Assembly (NCBI RefSeq): GCF_041022165.1
Contig: NZ_CP163302.1
Span: 3,720,001-3,784,000 of the forward strand
Reading direction: 5' to 3'
From: Sinomonas sp. P10A9
GTDB lineage: Bacteria > Actinomycetota > Actinomycetes > Actinomycetales > Micrococcaceae
DNA: 64,000 nt
The position numbers and the translations under genes were made by a program. This document shows positions 28,313 to 37,251 of the stretch, piece after piece; position 1 is the first letter of the stretch, and each line of letters opens with the position of its first letter. Below the pieces are notes generated by a model. The model ran no database searches, was not told the DNA's origin, and was given only the letters and a program-made list of their open reading frames with translations.

Positions 28313-28975
28313 CTAGGCGAGCTTCAGCCCGGCGAGCGCTGCGGGGTCAGCGCCAACCGAGGCGAGCCGCGCCTCGATCGCCTTCAGCGCACGCCCATAG
28401 GGCGCGTTCGAGTCCAGGAGCAGCGAGCGGTTGTTCGCCTCGTTGAACACCGCATCGATCTCGAAGGCGAGCTGCGCGGCGTCGTCCAAACCGGGCAGCT
28501 CGCCAAGATCCATCGCCATCTGGACCGCATGGGCGAGATAGGAGTCCCAGTCTCGGAGGGCATCGGCAAGCGCATCGCGCACCGGCCCTGGCTGCGAGTC
28601 GAACTCGACCCCCGTGGCCTGGAAGAAGCAGCCACCCACGAACACCCGGCTGCGCGAGTAGTCGAGCCAGAGGCGCACGATGGCGCACAGTCGCCGCAGG
28701 CCCTTCGGCTCGTCGCCGGCAGGCATGAGGATGCGCTCCACGAAGATCTCGCGCGCCGCACCGACCGTGGCGACCTGCAACGCCTCCTTCGTGCCGAACA
28801 GGGCGCCGACGCCGCTCTTGCTAGCTCCGACGGCCGTTGCCAGCCGCCCGATCGACAGGCCCTCGAGGCCCTCAACCGAGGCCAGGTTGATCGCTTCCGC
28901 GAGCACAGCCCGACGCGATTGCTCGCCGCGGGCCCGGCGGCCATCCACGTGGACCGTGCCTTCAACCGTCGTCAT
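28313..28975 (-). CDS. TetR-family regulator
   Basis: 220 residues from ATG 28975, preceded by GGGAGG; a longer in-frame extension has no support. N-terminal HTH: AVLAEAINLASVEGLEGLSI then GRLATAVGASKSGVGALFGT. The C-terminal ligand domain is of the TetR_C type (CFFQATGVEFDSQPGPVRDA). It is divergent from the alpha/beta hydrolase at 29097, its likely target, with a shared 121-bp control region holding the dyad at 29030-29045. Confidence 0.9.
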   Translation of the reverse strand: MTTVEGTVHVDGRRARGEQSRRAVLAEAINLASVEGLEGLSIGRLATAVGASKSGVGALFGTKEALQVATVGAAREIFVERILMPAGDEPKGLRRLCAIVRLWLDYSRSRVFVGGCFFQATGVEFDSQPGPVRDALADALRDWDSYLAHAVQMAMDLGELPGLDDAAQLAFEIDAVFNEANNRSLLLDSNAPYGRALKAIEARLASVGADPAALAGLKLA

Positions 28976-29029
28976 GGTCGGCCTCCCTGCATTCGCCGCA
29001 TTCTGCTCTTGAACATCCGCACTTAAAGA

Positions 29030-29076
29030 GTACGATCGACCGTACAGAAATAACTTAGCACGACCGTCCGTATAGT
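29030..29076. promoter_or_regulatory. Candidate TetR operator and hydrolase promoter
   Basis: The dyad GTACGATCGACCGTAC lies at 29030-29045. A second related half-site string, CACGACCGTCCGTATAG, lies at about 29060-29076 and overlaps a TATAGT -10 sequence (29071-29076) for the plus-strand gene. Two CGACCGT blocks in the divergent region fit TetR repression. Confidence 0.5.
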
Positions 29077-29096
29077 TATCAACTCGGGAGGGTGTC

Positions 29097-30014
29097 ATGT
29101 CCGCTCAAGCCGCCACAGGAACAGCAGCAGGCCCTGCCACCGTCCGCCGACCCGCTACCATCCGGGAAGCCGCGCTCAGGTCGGCCTTGGACGCGATCCG
29201 CCAGCTCCCACCGAGGTCCGCGGCCGCAGCGGCCCTGCCGTTCTTCATGAGCGTCGGCCCCCGTCGCACAGTCCAAACCGAGGAGGAGCACACCCATCTC
29301 ATCTCCGAACGGTCCCGGATACCGGTGCCGGGGCTGCACGGCAAAGGCGGGGAGGCCGTCGCGTACGCGTGGGGCTCGGGCGATCGGCCCGTCCTCCTCG
29401 TCCACGGTTGGGGCGGCCGCGCTTCGCAGTTCGCGGCGCTCGTGCAGGAGCTGCGCTACGCCGGGGTGGCGGCAGTCGCCTTTGACGCACCGGCGCACGG
29501 CGACGCCCCCGGCCGCGGCACGTACATCCTCGACTTCATCGGAGCCATGGCGGAACTCGAACGGAGGCACGGCCCGTTCCGCGCCGTCGTCGCCCACTCC
29601 TTCGGTTCCCTCGCCGCCCTCGTAGCCATCTCGGAGGGGTTGGTGGCCGATCGCGTCGTCACGGTCTCCGGGATGGCCGACGCCGACCACCTGGTCGCGT
29701 CCTTCGCCGCTGCCGCTGGCTTGGGGCCGGCGGCGGCCGCCGCCCTCCGCGAGCGCTTCGCCCGGCGCATTTTCCCGCTCGAGCCCGACGTCTACGGGCG
29801 GTTCTCCGCGGTGCAGCGTCCCCTCCCCGAGTCCGTTCCGCTGCTCGTCGTGCACGACGCCGCCGACCGCCGCGTGCCCTTGACCGAGGCCGATCGACTG
29901 GTCGCCGCCAACGCCGGCCACGCCTCGCAGTTCTCGACCCGCGGCCTCGGCCACCAGCGGATACTGGCCGACGAGCGCGTGCTCACGGAGATCACACGGT
30001 TCATCTCGGGCTGA
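29097..30014 (+). CDS. Alpha/beta hydrolase
   Basis: 305 residues from ATG 29097 (GGGAGG upstream). Oxyanion strand VLLVHGWGGR, nucleophile elbow VAHSFGSLAA, acid Asp in VVHDAADRRVP and late His in LGHQRIL form a full triad. An N-terminal extension of about 60 residues precedes the core. It is probably an esterase or lipase-like enzyme induced by the ligand of the divergent TetR. Convergent with the operon ending at 30030. Confidence 0.85.
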   Translation: MSAQAATGTAAGPATVRRPATIREAALRSALDAIRQLPPRSAAAAALPFFMSVGPRRTVQTEEEHTHLISERSRIPVPGLHGKGGEAVAYAWGSGDRPVLLVHGWGGRASQFAALVQELRYAGVAAVAFDAPAHGDAPGRGTYILDFIGAMAELERRHGPFRAVVAHSFGSLAALVAISEGLVADRVVTVSGMADADHLVASFAAAAGLGPAAAAALRERFARRIFPLEPDVYGRFSAVQRPLPESVPLLVVHDAADRRVPLTEADRLVAANAGHASQFSTRGLGHQRILADERVLTEITRFISG

Positions 30015-30029
30015 TCCCAGCAAGTCCAG

Positions 30030-31112
30030 CTAGTCCCCGCCGAACGCCGCGCGGACCTCGGCCGGATCGACATCCTCGATCCGCGCCGGGGACCAGTGCG
30101 GCGCTCCGTCCTTGTCGACGAGGAGGGCGCGGATGCCCTCGCGCATATCGTGACGCCCGATGAGCGACGCGCCGAGCCGCAGGTCCTGCGCAAGCACATC
30201 GATCAGATCCAGGACGGCTGCGCGGCGCAGGGACTCGAGCGTGAGCACAACGGAGAACGGGCAGGCGGCGCGTATCGCCTCCTCGGCCGCCCGCGCCCCC
30301 TCCTGCCCGTCGGACGCGAGCTCGTCGAGCCGGTCGAGGATCGTCTGTGGGTCGCCGCCCGCGTAGGCTTCGTCGATCCACTCGCGCTCGGCCGCCAGCG
30401 GGGCAGCCATCCGCGGATCCGCGGGATCCAACGCGAGGCCCCGCACGACGTCGTGCGTCACCGAGAAGGCGGACGGGCCAGCGGCGTCGGACTCGGCGAG
30501 GCGCGCGGCGAGCGCCGTGATGAGTTCCTCTCCGCGCTCGCCGAGGCGTTCGGACGGCACGAAATGGTCGGCCCAACCCAAGTACAGGGCATCGGCGCCG
30601 GTCGCCGTCGACGACGTGAGCGCGAGGTGGATCCCGACCTCCCCCGGCGCGGCCGCGAGCAGCTTCGCCATGCCGACGTCCGGCGTGAAGCCGATGCGGA
30701 CCTCCGGCATCGCGACCCTCGTCCGCTCAGTCACGACCCGCACCGAGCCGTGCGCCGAGATCCCGAGGCCGCCGCCCATCGTGATCCCGTCCATGAGAGC
30801 CACATATGGCTTCGGGTATTCCGCGATGAGCGCGTTGAGCCGGTACTCGTCACCCCAGAACGCGACGGCGTCCTCGTCGTGCCCCGTCCGGAGGGTCCGC
30901 ACATCGCCACCCGCACAGAGTCCACGTCCCTCACCGCGCACGACGACGCCACGGACCTCGGGCGCATCGGCCCACTCCTCGAGGGCGTGCCCCATGTTCA
31001 GAACCATGGTGTGGTCGAGGGAGTTGAGGGCGCTCGGCCGGTCGAGGGTGAGGATGCCCAGCGGGCCCCGGACCTCGGTTCGGATGCGCTGGACCAGGCT
31101 CCGCGGGCTCAT
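30030..31112 (-). CDS. Enoyl-CoA hydratase/isomerase family; 3-hydroxyisobutyryl-CoA hydrolase type
   Basis: 360 residues from ATG 31112, which overlaps the previous stop (ATGA) and has GGGAGG upstream. Crotonase fold with GLCAGGDVRTL, MDGITMGGGLGISAHG and PEVRIGFTPDVG. A long C-terminal part (from about 190) has the SAFSVTHDVVRGL and CPFSVVLTLESLRRA blocks of HIBCH enzymes of valine breakdown. No other valine gene is adjacent. Last gene of a three-gene operon. Confidence 0.88.
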   Translation of the reverse strand: MSPRSLVQRIRTEVRGPLGILTLDRPSALNSLDHTMVLNMGHALEEWADAPEVRGVVVRGEGRGLCAGGDVRTLRTGHDEDAVAFWGDEYRLNALIAEYPKPYVALMDGITMGGGLGISAHGSVRVVTERTRVAMPEVRIGFTPDVGMAKLLAAAPGEVGIHLALTSSTATGADALYLGWADHFVPSERLGERGEELITALAARLAESDAAGPSAFSVTHDVVRGLALDPADPRMAAPLAAEREWIDEAYAGGDPQTILDRLDELASDGQEGARAAEEAIRAACPFSVVLTLESLRRAAVLDLIDVLAQDLRLGASLIGRHDMREGIRALLVDKDGAPHWSPARIEDVDPAEVRAAFGGD

Positions 31113-31891
31113 CGCACCGCCTCCCGATCCCGCACCGAGCGCTCCCGGCACGCGCTGGCGAACGCGCCCATGATCGCGGCGAGCTGAGCGGGTTCGGCCG
31201 CCCCTTCATCAGCCGCAGTCTGGGCGTCCTCGGGGTGCCACTGGACGGCGAGCAGCCACGAGTCCCGATCCGCGGACTCGAGCGCCTCGATCACCCCGTC
31301 AGGCGCCGTGGCCGCCACGCGTAGCCCGGCACCGACGCGAGCGGCCGCCTGATGGTGGCCGGACACGACGGTCGCCGTGTGCCCGAGCATCCCCCACAGC
31401 CTCGTGCCCGGTTCGATCGCCACGTCGTGGAGCACCATCGGCCCCTGGGGGTTGGCGTGGTTGCGGTGCGGTCCCCCCGCGCCGAGATCTTCGTGCAGCG
31501 TCCCGCCGAGGGCCACGTTGATGAGTTGGAGCCCCCGACAGATCCCTAAGACCGGGCGGCGCGCGGCGAGGGCGTCGCGCACGAGGCGAGCCTCGGCGTC
31601 GTCCGCCGCGCGGTCCACGCCATCAATCGTGGGGTGCGCGGCATCGCCCCCGTACAGCGCGGGGTCGACGTCGCCGCCGCCCATAACCAGCACGCCGTCG
31701 AACGACTCCGCGTCCGGCAGGCCGCCCGCCGCCGCATCGAGGATGACGGCGTCGCCGCCCGCCGCTTCAAGGCCCGCCACGGCATTGGCGGTCAAGGTGG
31801 CGAGTTCCTCGTGGAACCACGGCTCGTGCGACGCCGCGGTGTCCGCCCACGTGACCGCGATTCGCGGAGCGCGCTGGCTGTCCGCGGTCAT
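31109..31891 (-). CDS. Class I glutamine amidotransferase-like hydrolase (PuuD/C26 type)
   Basis: 260 residues. It hydrolyses gamma-glutamyl amides such as gamma-glutamyl-GABA in related proteins. The nucleophile is Cys118 in LGICRGLQLINVALGG; the His-Glu pair is in VQWHPEDA. An MGGGDVDPALYG strand matches the family. It overlaps both neighbours by 4 nt (GST upstream, HIBCH downstream). The PuuD assignment is by family; no puuABC genes are in the window. Confidence 0.87.
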   Translation of the reverse strand: MTADSQRAPRIAVTWADTAASHEPWFHEELATLTANAVAGLEAAGGDAVILDAAAGGLPDAESFDGVLVMGGGDVDPALYGGDAAHPTIDGVDRAADDAEARLVRDALAARRPVLGICRGLQLINVALGGTLHEDLGAGGPHRNHANPQGPMVLHDVAIEPGTRLWGMLGHTATVVSGHHQAAARVGAGLRVAATAPDGVIEALESADRDSWLLAVQWHPEDAQTAADEGAAEPAQLAAIMGAFASACRERSVRDREAVR

Positions 31892-32988
31892 GCCCGGTCG
31901 CCCGGATACAACGGGTTGTGGCCTGCGGCGATGCGCTCTCCCGCGGGCGGCGGCCCTGGCGGAGAGCCGTCGCCGAAGGGGCGGCCACCCAGAGCCTCAC
32001 GGCCGTGCGGGGTGAGCCAGTTCGCCAGATCCGGGCCGGCGGGAACGATCTTCGTCGGGTTGATGTCCTCATGGACGATGTAGTAGTGCTGCTTGATCTG
32101 TACGAAGTCGATCGTGTCGCCGAAGCCCGGCGTCTGGAACAGGTCGCGGGCATAGGCCCACAGGGCTGGCATCTCGGTCAGCCTGTTGCGGTTGCACTTG
32201 AAGTGGCCGTGGTAGACCGGGTCGAAGCGCGCAAGCGTCGTGAAGAGGCGCACGTCCGCCTCGGTGATCGTGTCCCCGACGAGGTAGCGCTGACCCATGA
32301 GTCGGTCCTCGAGCCAGTCCATCGCGTCCCAGAGTCGGGCGTAGGCGCGGTCATAGGAGGCCTGGGACCCCGCGAAGCCACAGCGGTAGACGCCGTTGTT
32401 GACCTCCGTGAAGACGCGCGCGTTGACCTCGTCGATCTCGTCGCGGAGAGCGTCCGGGTAGAGGTCCGGCGCACCGTCCCGGTGGAACGCGGACCACTCG
32501 CTCGAGAAGTCGAGGGTGATCTGCGGGTAGTTGTTGGTCACGACGGCGCCGCTGGCCTCCTCGACGATGGCGGGCACGGTGATGCCGCGCGGGTAGTCGG
32601 GGAAACGGCGGAAGTAGGCCTCCTGGAGGCGCTCGATGCCGAGCACGGGGTCGCGGCCGTCCGGGTCGAGGTCGAAGGTCCAGGAGCGGACGTCGTGGGT
32701 GGGCCCGGGCAGGCCCAGCGAGATGGCGTCCTCGAGACCCAGGAGCCTTCGGACGATGACGGTCCGGTTGGCCCACGGGCAGGCACGCGCCGCGACGAGG
32801 CGGTAGCGGCCGGCTTCGACGGGCCAGGCCAATGCGCCGTCGGGCGCGGGGCTGCCCGGAGGAAAGGTCCCGTCGCGGGTGATCCGGTCCTCGATGTAGT
32901 TCGTGTCCCGCGTGAACTCCTCGCCCGAATGCACGTAGGCACCCTTGGTGCTGAACTCGCTGCGGGTCTGGGGCTGCTCCGTCGCCAT
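31888..32988 (-). CDS. Glutathionyl-hydroquinone reductase-like protein (Xi-class GST fold)
   Basis: 366 residues. The ACPWANR motif (Cys70) is the active site of glutathionyl-hydroquinone reductases. Further conserved blocks are RRFPDYPRGITVPAIVEE, FSSEWSAFHRD and VNNGVYRCGFAGSQASYDRAY. The C-terminal helical domain ends IDFVQIKQHYYIVHEDINPT. Actinobacteria usually make mycothiol and not glutathione, so the natural thiol may be mycothiol (inference). First gene of the overlapping operon. Confidence 0.9.
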   Translation of the reverse strand: MATEQPQTRSEFSTKGAYVHSGEEFTRDTNYIEDRITRDGTFPPGSPAPDGALAWPVEAGRYRLVAARACPWANRTVIVRRLLGLEDAISLGLPGPTHDVRSWTFDLDPDGRDPVLGIERLQEAYFRRFPDYPRGITVPAIVEEASGAVVTNNYPQITLDFSSEWSAFHRDGAPDLYPDALRDEIDEVNARVFTEVNNGVYRCGFAGSQASYDRAYARLWDAMDWLEDRLMGQRYLVGDTITEADVRLFTTLARFDPVYHGHFKCNRNRLTEMPALWAYARDLFQTPGFGDTIDFVQIKQHYYIVHEDINPTKIVPAGPDLANWLTPHGREALGGRPFGDGSPPGPPPAGERIAAGHNPLYPGDRA

Positions 32989-33044
32989 GCGGTCAGCCTA
33001 ACGCCATGGGCTGACAGTCTTCGCGACCGCGGGAAGCGGTCGGC

Positions 33045-33701
33045 TCAGAGGAGGGCCGCAATGAGAGCTTTCGCAACCCAGGCGCGATAGCGGTCGAGGT
33101 CCCAACCGCGCTTGACAACGAGCAGCTCAAACAGCTCCGGCGAGTTATAGGCCCAGAGGACGTCGCGGGCCTCCTCGGCGATGACCCCGTCGCCGAGGCA
33201 GCCCGCCTCGGCCAGATGCTGCGAGAGCCGCCGCATTCCGGCGAGGCGCTCGGATTGGAGCCTGTTCCACAGGTCCCGCACGGCGGGATCGGCCTCGGCG
33301 GCCGATTTCACCATGAGGTGGAGGCGGCCCGATCTCCCGAGCGTCTCGGCGAGGCCCCGCGTGTACAGATCGATCTTGGCCGCCGGGTCCGGCTCCGCGA
33401 AGATCCGCTGCGCACGCTCGCGCTGGGGCACCGGCGTCTCGTCGAAGTCTCCGGCCATGGCGACGTCGATCACGGTCTTCACCAGGGCTGCCTTGTCACC
33501 GAACGCCTTGTAGACCGTATGCGGGGACACCCCCGCGGCCTCCGCCACGCCCGCCACGGACGTCCCCGTGTAGCCGTTGGCGAACAGTTCCTCGCGGGCA
33601 GCATTGATGATGTCGCGACGCGTCTGCTCGGCCTGCTCGCGGCGCCGGCTGCTGTTGTAGTCTCGTCGCCCCTTGACTTCGGCCATATTCGATCCAATCA
33701 T
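33045..33701 (-). CDS. TetR-family regulator
   Basis: 218 residues from ATG 33701, or 213 from ATG 33686. HTH: DIINAAREELFANGYTGTSV then AGVAEAAGVSPHTVYKAFGD. A C-terminal TetR ligand domain follows. It is divergent from the glycosyltransferase gene with only 39 bp between starts. That AT-rich gap must hold both promoters and the operator, so it probably represses the transferase. Confidence 0.88.
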   Translation of the reverse strand: MIGSNMAEVKGRRDYNSSRRREQAEQTRRDIINAAREELFANGYTGTSVAGVAEAAGVSPHTVYKAFGDKAALVKTVIDVAMAGDFDETPVPQRERAQRIFAEPDPAAKIDLYTRGLAETLGRSGRLHLMVKSAAEADPAVRDLWNRLQSERLAGMRRLSQHLAEAGCLGDGVIAEEARDVLWAYNSPELFELLVVKRGWDLDRYRAWVAKALIAALL

Positions 33702-33740
33702 TTATATTAAATAGAGAGATATGGAACGAGGATAGTCGCG
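33702..33740. promoter_or_regulatory. Divergent TetR / glycosyltransferase promoter region
   Basis: A short AT-rich gap with TATATTAAAT (-10-like on both strands) and an outer CCATAT...ATATGG inverted pair across 33683-33724. The exact operator cannot be fixed from this alone. Confidence 0.35.
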
Positions 33741-35057
33741 ATGACACGGTTCCTGGTAGCAGTCACCCCCGTGACGGGCCACATGCTTCCCACATCGGTG
33801 CTGGTCGCCGAGCTCGTCCGCCGCGGGCACGACGTCGCGTGGTACACGGGGGCGGCCTTCCGCACCTTGGTCGAGGGCTCCGGCGCCCAGTGGTTCCCCC
33901 TTCGGAGCGGCCCGGACTGGAGCGTGACCAAGCCGTACGACGTCGTGCCTGAACTGCGCACCACGCGCGGCGTCGCCCAGGCCCGCACGGCGTTCTCGAA
34001 GCTCTTCATCGACGGCGCTCCGCCGGCCCTCGCCGACCTAGGGGAGATCCACGCGGGCTTCCGCGCCGAGGTGGTCCTCGGCAATGCGCTCTCGTTCGCG
34101 GCGCGCTGGTTCAGCGAGCTGCACGGCGTGCCCCACGCGAACATCGGCACAACGGTGTTGGGCATCTACAGCAGGGACACCGCGCCAATGGGCCTGGGGC
34201 TCCCGCCATGGCCAGGCCCGATCGGCCGGGCCCGCAACGCCGTGCTCACCGCCGCGCACCGCCGGATCATCTTCGGTCCCGTGAGCCGGCACCTCGACGA
34301 CGTCCGGTCGTCGGTGGGGCTGCCGCGACAGGGACGCGACATGGTGGACACCTTCGCCACCCCCTACCTGTACCTCCAGGACACGGCTGAGTCGTTCGAG
34401 TATCCCCGCTCAGACCTGCCTCCACAGGTCCATTTCATCGGCCCCCTCCTGACCGCGGATCGGACGCTGCCCAAACGGCCGCAATGGTGGGACGAGGCAA
34501 CGTCGGGCAGGCCGGTGGTGCTCGTGACCCAAGGAACCGTGACTAATGTCGATGACCATCTCATCGGTGCCACGCTCGAGGCCCTCGCAGGGAAGGACCC
34601 GCTCGTGATCGTTGCAGGAGCGGACGCTTCGCTCCCGCTGCCCGACCCGCTCCCCTCGAATGTGCGTATCGAAGGCTACGTCCCGATGGCGGCACTGATG
34701 CCCCACGTGACCGCTTATGTCACCAACGGCGGCTATGGCGGCGTGCAGCGGGCGCTGGCCCAAGGCGTGCCGATCGTGGTCGCCGCCGGCTCCGAGGACA
34801 AGCCTGAAGTGGCCGCGCGCGTTGCGTGGTCCGGGGCTGGCATCCGTCTTCCCCAGCGTCCTTCCGCCGCAGAAATGCGCCGGGCCCTCGAGGCCCTTGA
34901 CACCGATCCCCACTACCGAGCCAACGGCCGGCGCATCGCTGACGACATGGCCTCCCATCGTCCCGCTGAGGAGGGTGCGGACCTCCTCGAGCAGCTCGGC
35001 CGGACGCACAGCCCGGTCATCCGGGGCGCCTGGGATGGCTCAAGCCGGCCGAACTGA
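33741..35057 (+). CDS. Glycosyltransferase, GT1 family (UGT/MGT-like)
   Basis: 438 residues. GT-B fold: N-terminal MTRFLVAVTPVTGHMLPTSV, linker PQVHFIGPLL, and a C-terminal nucleotide-sugar domain with VLVTQGTVTN, the VPMAALMPHVTAYVTNGGYG donor-site block and GVPIVVAAGSEDKPEVAARV. This looks like macrolide/flavonoid glycosyltransferases that inactivate small molecules. Control by the divergent TetR suggests induction by its substrate. Confidence 0.9.
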   Translation: MTRFLVAVTPVTGHMLPTSVLVAELVRRGHDVAWYTGAAFRTLVEGSGAQWFPLRSGPDWSVTKPYDVVPELRTTRGVAQARTAFSKLFIDGAPPALADLGEIHAGFRAEVVLGNALSFAARWFSELHGVPHANIGTTVLGIYSRDTAPMGLGLPPWPGPIGRARNAVLTAAHRRIIFGPVSRHLDDVRSSVGLPRQGRDMVDTFATPYLYLQDTAESFEYPRSDLPPQVHFIGPLLTADRTLPKRPQWWDEATSGRPVVLVTQGTVTNVDDHLIGATLEALAGKDPLVIVAGADASLPLPDPLPSNVRIEGYVPMAALMPHVTAYVTNGGYGGVQRALAQGVPIVVAAGSEDKPEVAARVAWSGAGIRLPQRPSAAEMRRALEALDTDPHYRANGRRIADDMASHRPAEEGADLLEQLGRTHSPVIRGAWDGSSRPN

Positions 35058-35138
35058 TCTGCGGTATGACGCGTCTGAACACGCGATGGGGATGTCGCAC
35101 CGTGGGAAGCGGTCAGATGGCGCACGACGTGAGGCAGA

Positions 35139-37088
35139 TCAGAAGGGCGGCGGTTTGGGCTCACCGGGGGTGGTGACGTGGGTGCGGCCCAGGGGAGAGG
35201 TCCACGTGATCGTGGCGCCGTGCGAACCCTGTTCCGCGTTCCACACGCCGATCGTCTTGAGTCGATGGTGTTCGGGGCACAAGAGTGCGAGATTGGTCAG
35301 CTCTGTGCTGCCGCCCCGTGCCCATTCGAGGGTGTGGTCCACTTCGGTATGCGCGGAGGGACGATCACACGCCGGGAAACGGCAGTTCGCATCCCGAAGC
35401 ACGATTTGTCTTCGGAGCACGGGCGGCGGGGTATATCGGCTTCGCCCGAGGGCCAGAGGCTCGCCCGTGTCCGGGTCGGTGGGCATGCGCAGCCACCTGC
35501 TGGCTTGGGCGGCGAGGCGTCGAGCCGCCGCCGCGGAGATGAGCCCATAACCGAGGATCTCGCCGGGCTCGCGGCCGAACGCGACCTCCCACGCCTCCTC
35601 AGCACGGGCCGCGCGTGATGCTCCCTCAACGCCCGCCGCGAGCGGCGCTACCTCAGCGCCAGCCTCGCGTGACGCTCCGTCAGGATCGGCCTCGCGTGAT
35701 GCTCCCTCAACGCCCGCCGCGAGCGGCGCTACCTCAGCGCCAGCCTCGCGTGACGCTCCGTCAGGATCGGCCTCGCGTGATGCCCCTTCAACACCGGCCT
35801 CGCGTGGTCCCTCCTCAACACCGGCCTCGGGCGGCTGACGCCGGCGGACCACCGGCACAACGGTGGCCAATGGAACGGTGACCACGAGCTCGGTGCGCAC
35901 TCCTCCTCGCGGGGACGGCGCACCTCCACCCGCATCGGGACCGGTGAGGGCGAGGAGAAGGGCGGTGAAGGCGTCGAGACGGGCCTGCGTGACCGTGCGG
36001 GGGTCGTCGGCGGGCTGGTTGCGCGCAATCGCCTGAAGACGGGTGTCGATCGCCGCCCCATCTTCCAGCGGAAGCCAGGCGGAGAGATGGCACATGCCGT
36101 CGTCAGCGGGCTCGATGTCGACCCGACGATGATCACGCGCAATGCGTGCCCGTTCCTCGAACGTCTCGGACGAGTACTTCTGAGCCAGCCGGCGTACGGC
36201 ACACTGAAGGGCAGGCAGTGAAGGGAGCGGCCCGTCCTCGCCGCCAGCCACCGCAAGTGCCACCGCGCGCGTCATGAATTCCAAGGTTGCGGACACCGGA
36301 ACAGCCACGGCCGCCCGCAGGATGGTCTGAGCGCGAGGACGATCCAGCTCGCCATCGTCCATCGCGACGAGGAGCGGCGCGGCGTAGGTCTCGGTCAGGG
36401 CCAGACACTCGGCTACGAGAGCTCTCGCGGCACGCGGAGGCAGGGACAGCTCGGCGGCGACCTCCGCCGCGGCCAGTGACGGAGCTTGGACCCGCTCGTG
36501 CGGATCCTCGGACTCTGCGCCCAGCAGGATGGCGATCCGACGGACGTCCCGGGCCCGATCAGCGTGAATCTGGGCCTCGGTGGCCTGATGCCGGGACAGC
36601 CCGCCCACGAGCATCTCGACCCGCCGGACGCGCAGTTCGGCCCGGAGCGCGGCCGGAGGGAGCTCCTCGGCCAGCGCGGGATCGACCGTCGCCGGGTCGA
36701 GGCTCTCGGGGCCGAACCCGGTCACGTCGCGTCCGTTGGCATCAACAACCGTGTAGAGCGCCCCGGCCTCCTCGAGATCCGCCACATCGAAGCCCTCGGA
36801 GTCGCACTCCTCGAGCCCGGCGGCCGTCCGCACCGCGGGACTCCGCGCCTCAGACGTCTGCGCCTCCGCGGCCCACTCGTCGAAGTCCGCGCGCCCCGGA
36901 TCTGCCGCCGGATCGTCGAGGTATGCAGGCCACGGGTACGCGCTCGCCCATGAATCCGCGGGAACGGGCCCGAGCGCGGGTGCGCCGACATTGCGCGGCG
37001 ACCACCCGCCGTCGTGCGCCGAACCCGTGAATCTGTCCATGAATCGATCCCACCACCGGGGTCCGACATTTCTCAGCGGCCCGCCCAT
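35139..37088 (-). CDS. DUF222 / HNH endonuclease domain protein (13E12-repeat family type)
   Basis: 649 residues. The middle holds the DUF222 helical domain (LRVRRVEMLVGGLSRHQATE through LSAWLPLEDGAAIDTRLQAI). The C terminus is an HNH nuclease: RQIVLRDANCRFPACDRP, HTEVDHTLEWARGG, LTNLALLCPEHHRLK. Such proteins are multicopy in actinobacteria and of unknown biological role. An Ala/Glu-rich segment between the domains contains two exact-period 81-bp units. The start may be internal (for example Met17), as the first 100 residues are poorly conserved. Confidence 0.85.
   Translation of the reverse strand: MGGPLRNVGPRWWDRFMDRFTGSAHDGGWSPRNVGAPALGPVPADSWASAYPWPAYLDDPAADPGRADFDEWAAEAQTSEARSPAVRTAAGLEECDSEGFDVADLEEAGALYTVVDANGRDVTGFGPESLDPATVDPALAEELPPAALRAELRVRRVEMLVGGLSRHQATEAQIHADRARDVRRIAILLGAESEDPHERVQAPSLAAAEVAAELSLPPRAARALVAECLALTETYAAPLLVAMDDGELDRPRAQTILRAAVAVPVSATLEFMTRAVALAVAGGEDGPLPSLPALQCAVRRLAQKYSSETFEERARIARDHRRVDIEPADDGMCHLSAWLPLEDGAAIDTRLQAIARNQPADDPRTVTQARLDAFTALLLALTGPDAGGGAPSPRGGVRTELVVTVPLATVVPVVRRRQPPEAGVEEGPREAGVEGASREADPDGASREAGAEVAPLAAGVEGASREADPDGASREAGAEVAPLAAGVEGASRAARAEEAWEVAFGREPGEILGYGLISAAAARRLAAQASRWLRMPTDPDTGEPLALGRSRYTPPPVLRRQIVLRDANCRFPACDRPSAHTEVDHTLEWARGGSTELTNLALLCPEHHRLKTIGVWNAEQGSHGATITWTSPLGRTHVTTPGEPKPPPF
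35611..35772. repeat. 81-bp tandem repeat (two copies) in the HNH gene
   Basis: The period is 81 bp (copies start at 35611 and 35692). Each encodes 27 residues of the type GASREADPDGASREAGAEV plus APLAAGV. A smaller GASREA/GVEGASREA sub-repeat continues on both sides. Confidence 0.9.
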
Positions 37089-37251
37089 CCCTGAACGAAC
37101 CCGATCCGGGCGCTCCCACCCAGCGGAAGCCGTACACAGTGCGTCGATCAGAGCGCCGTGATCAGAGAACGGTGAGACTCAGTTTCACGGACACGGCGCC
37201 GCCCGCTAGCGTGGGACGTGGACCACAGGAATCAACGGCGAGGACCTGACC

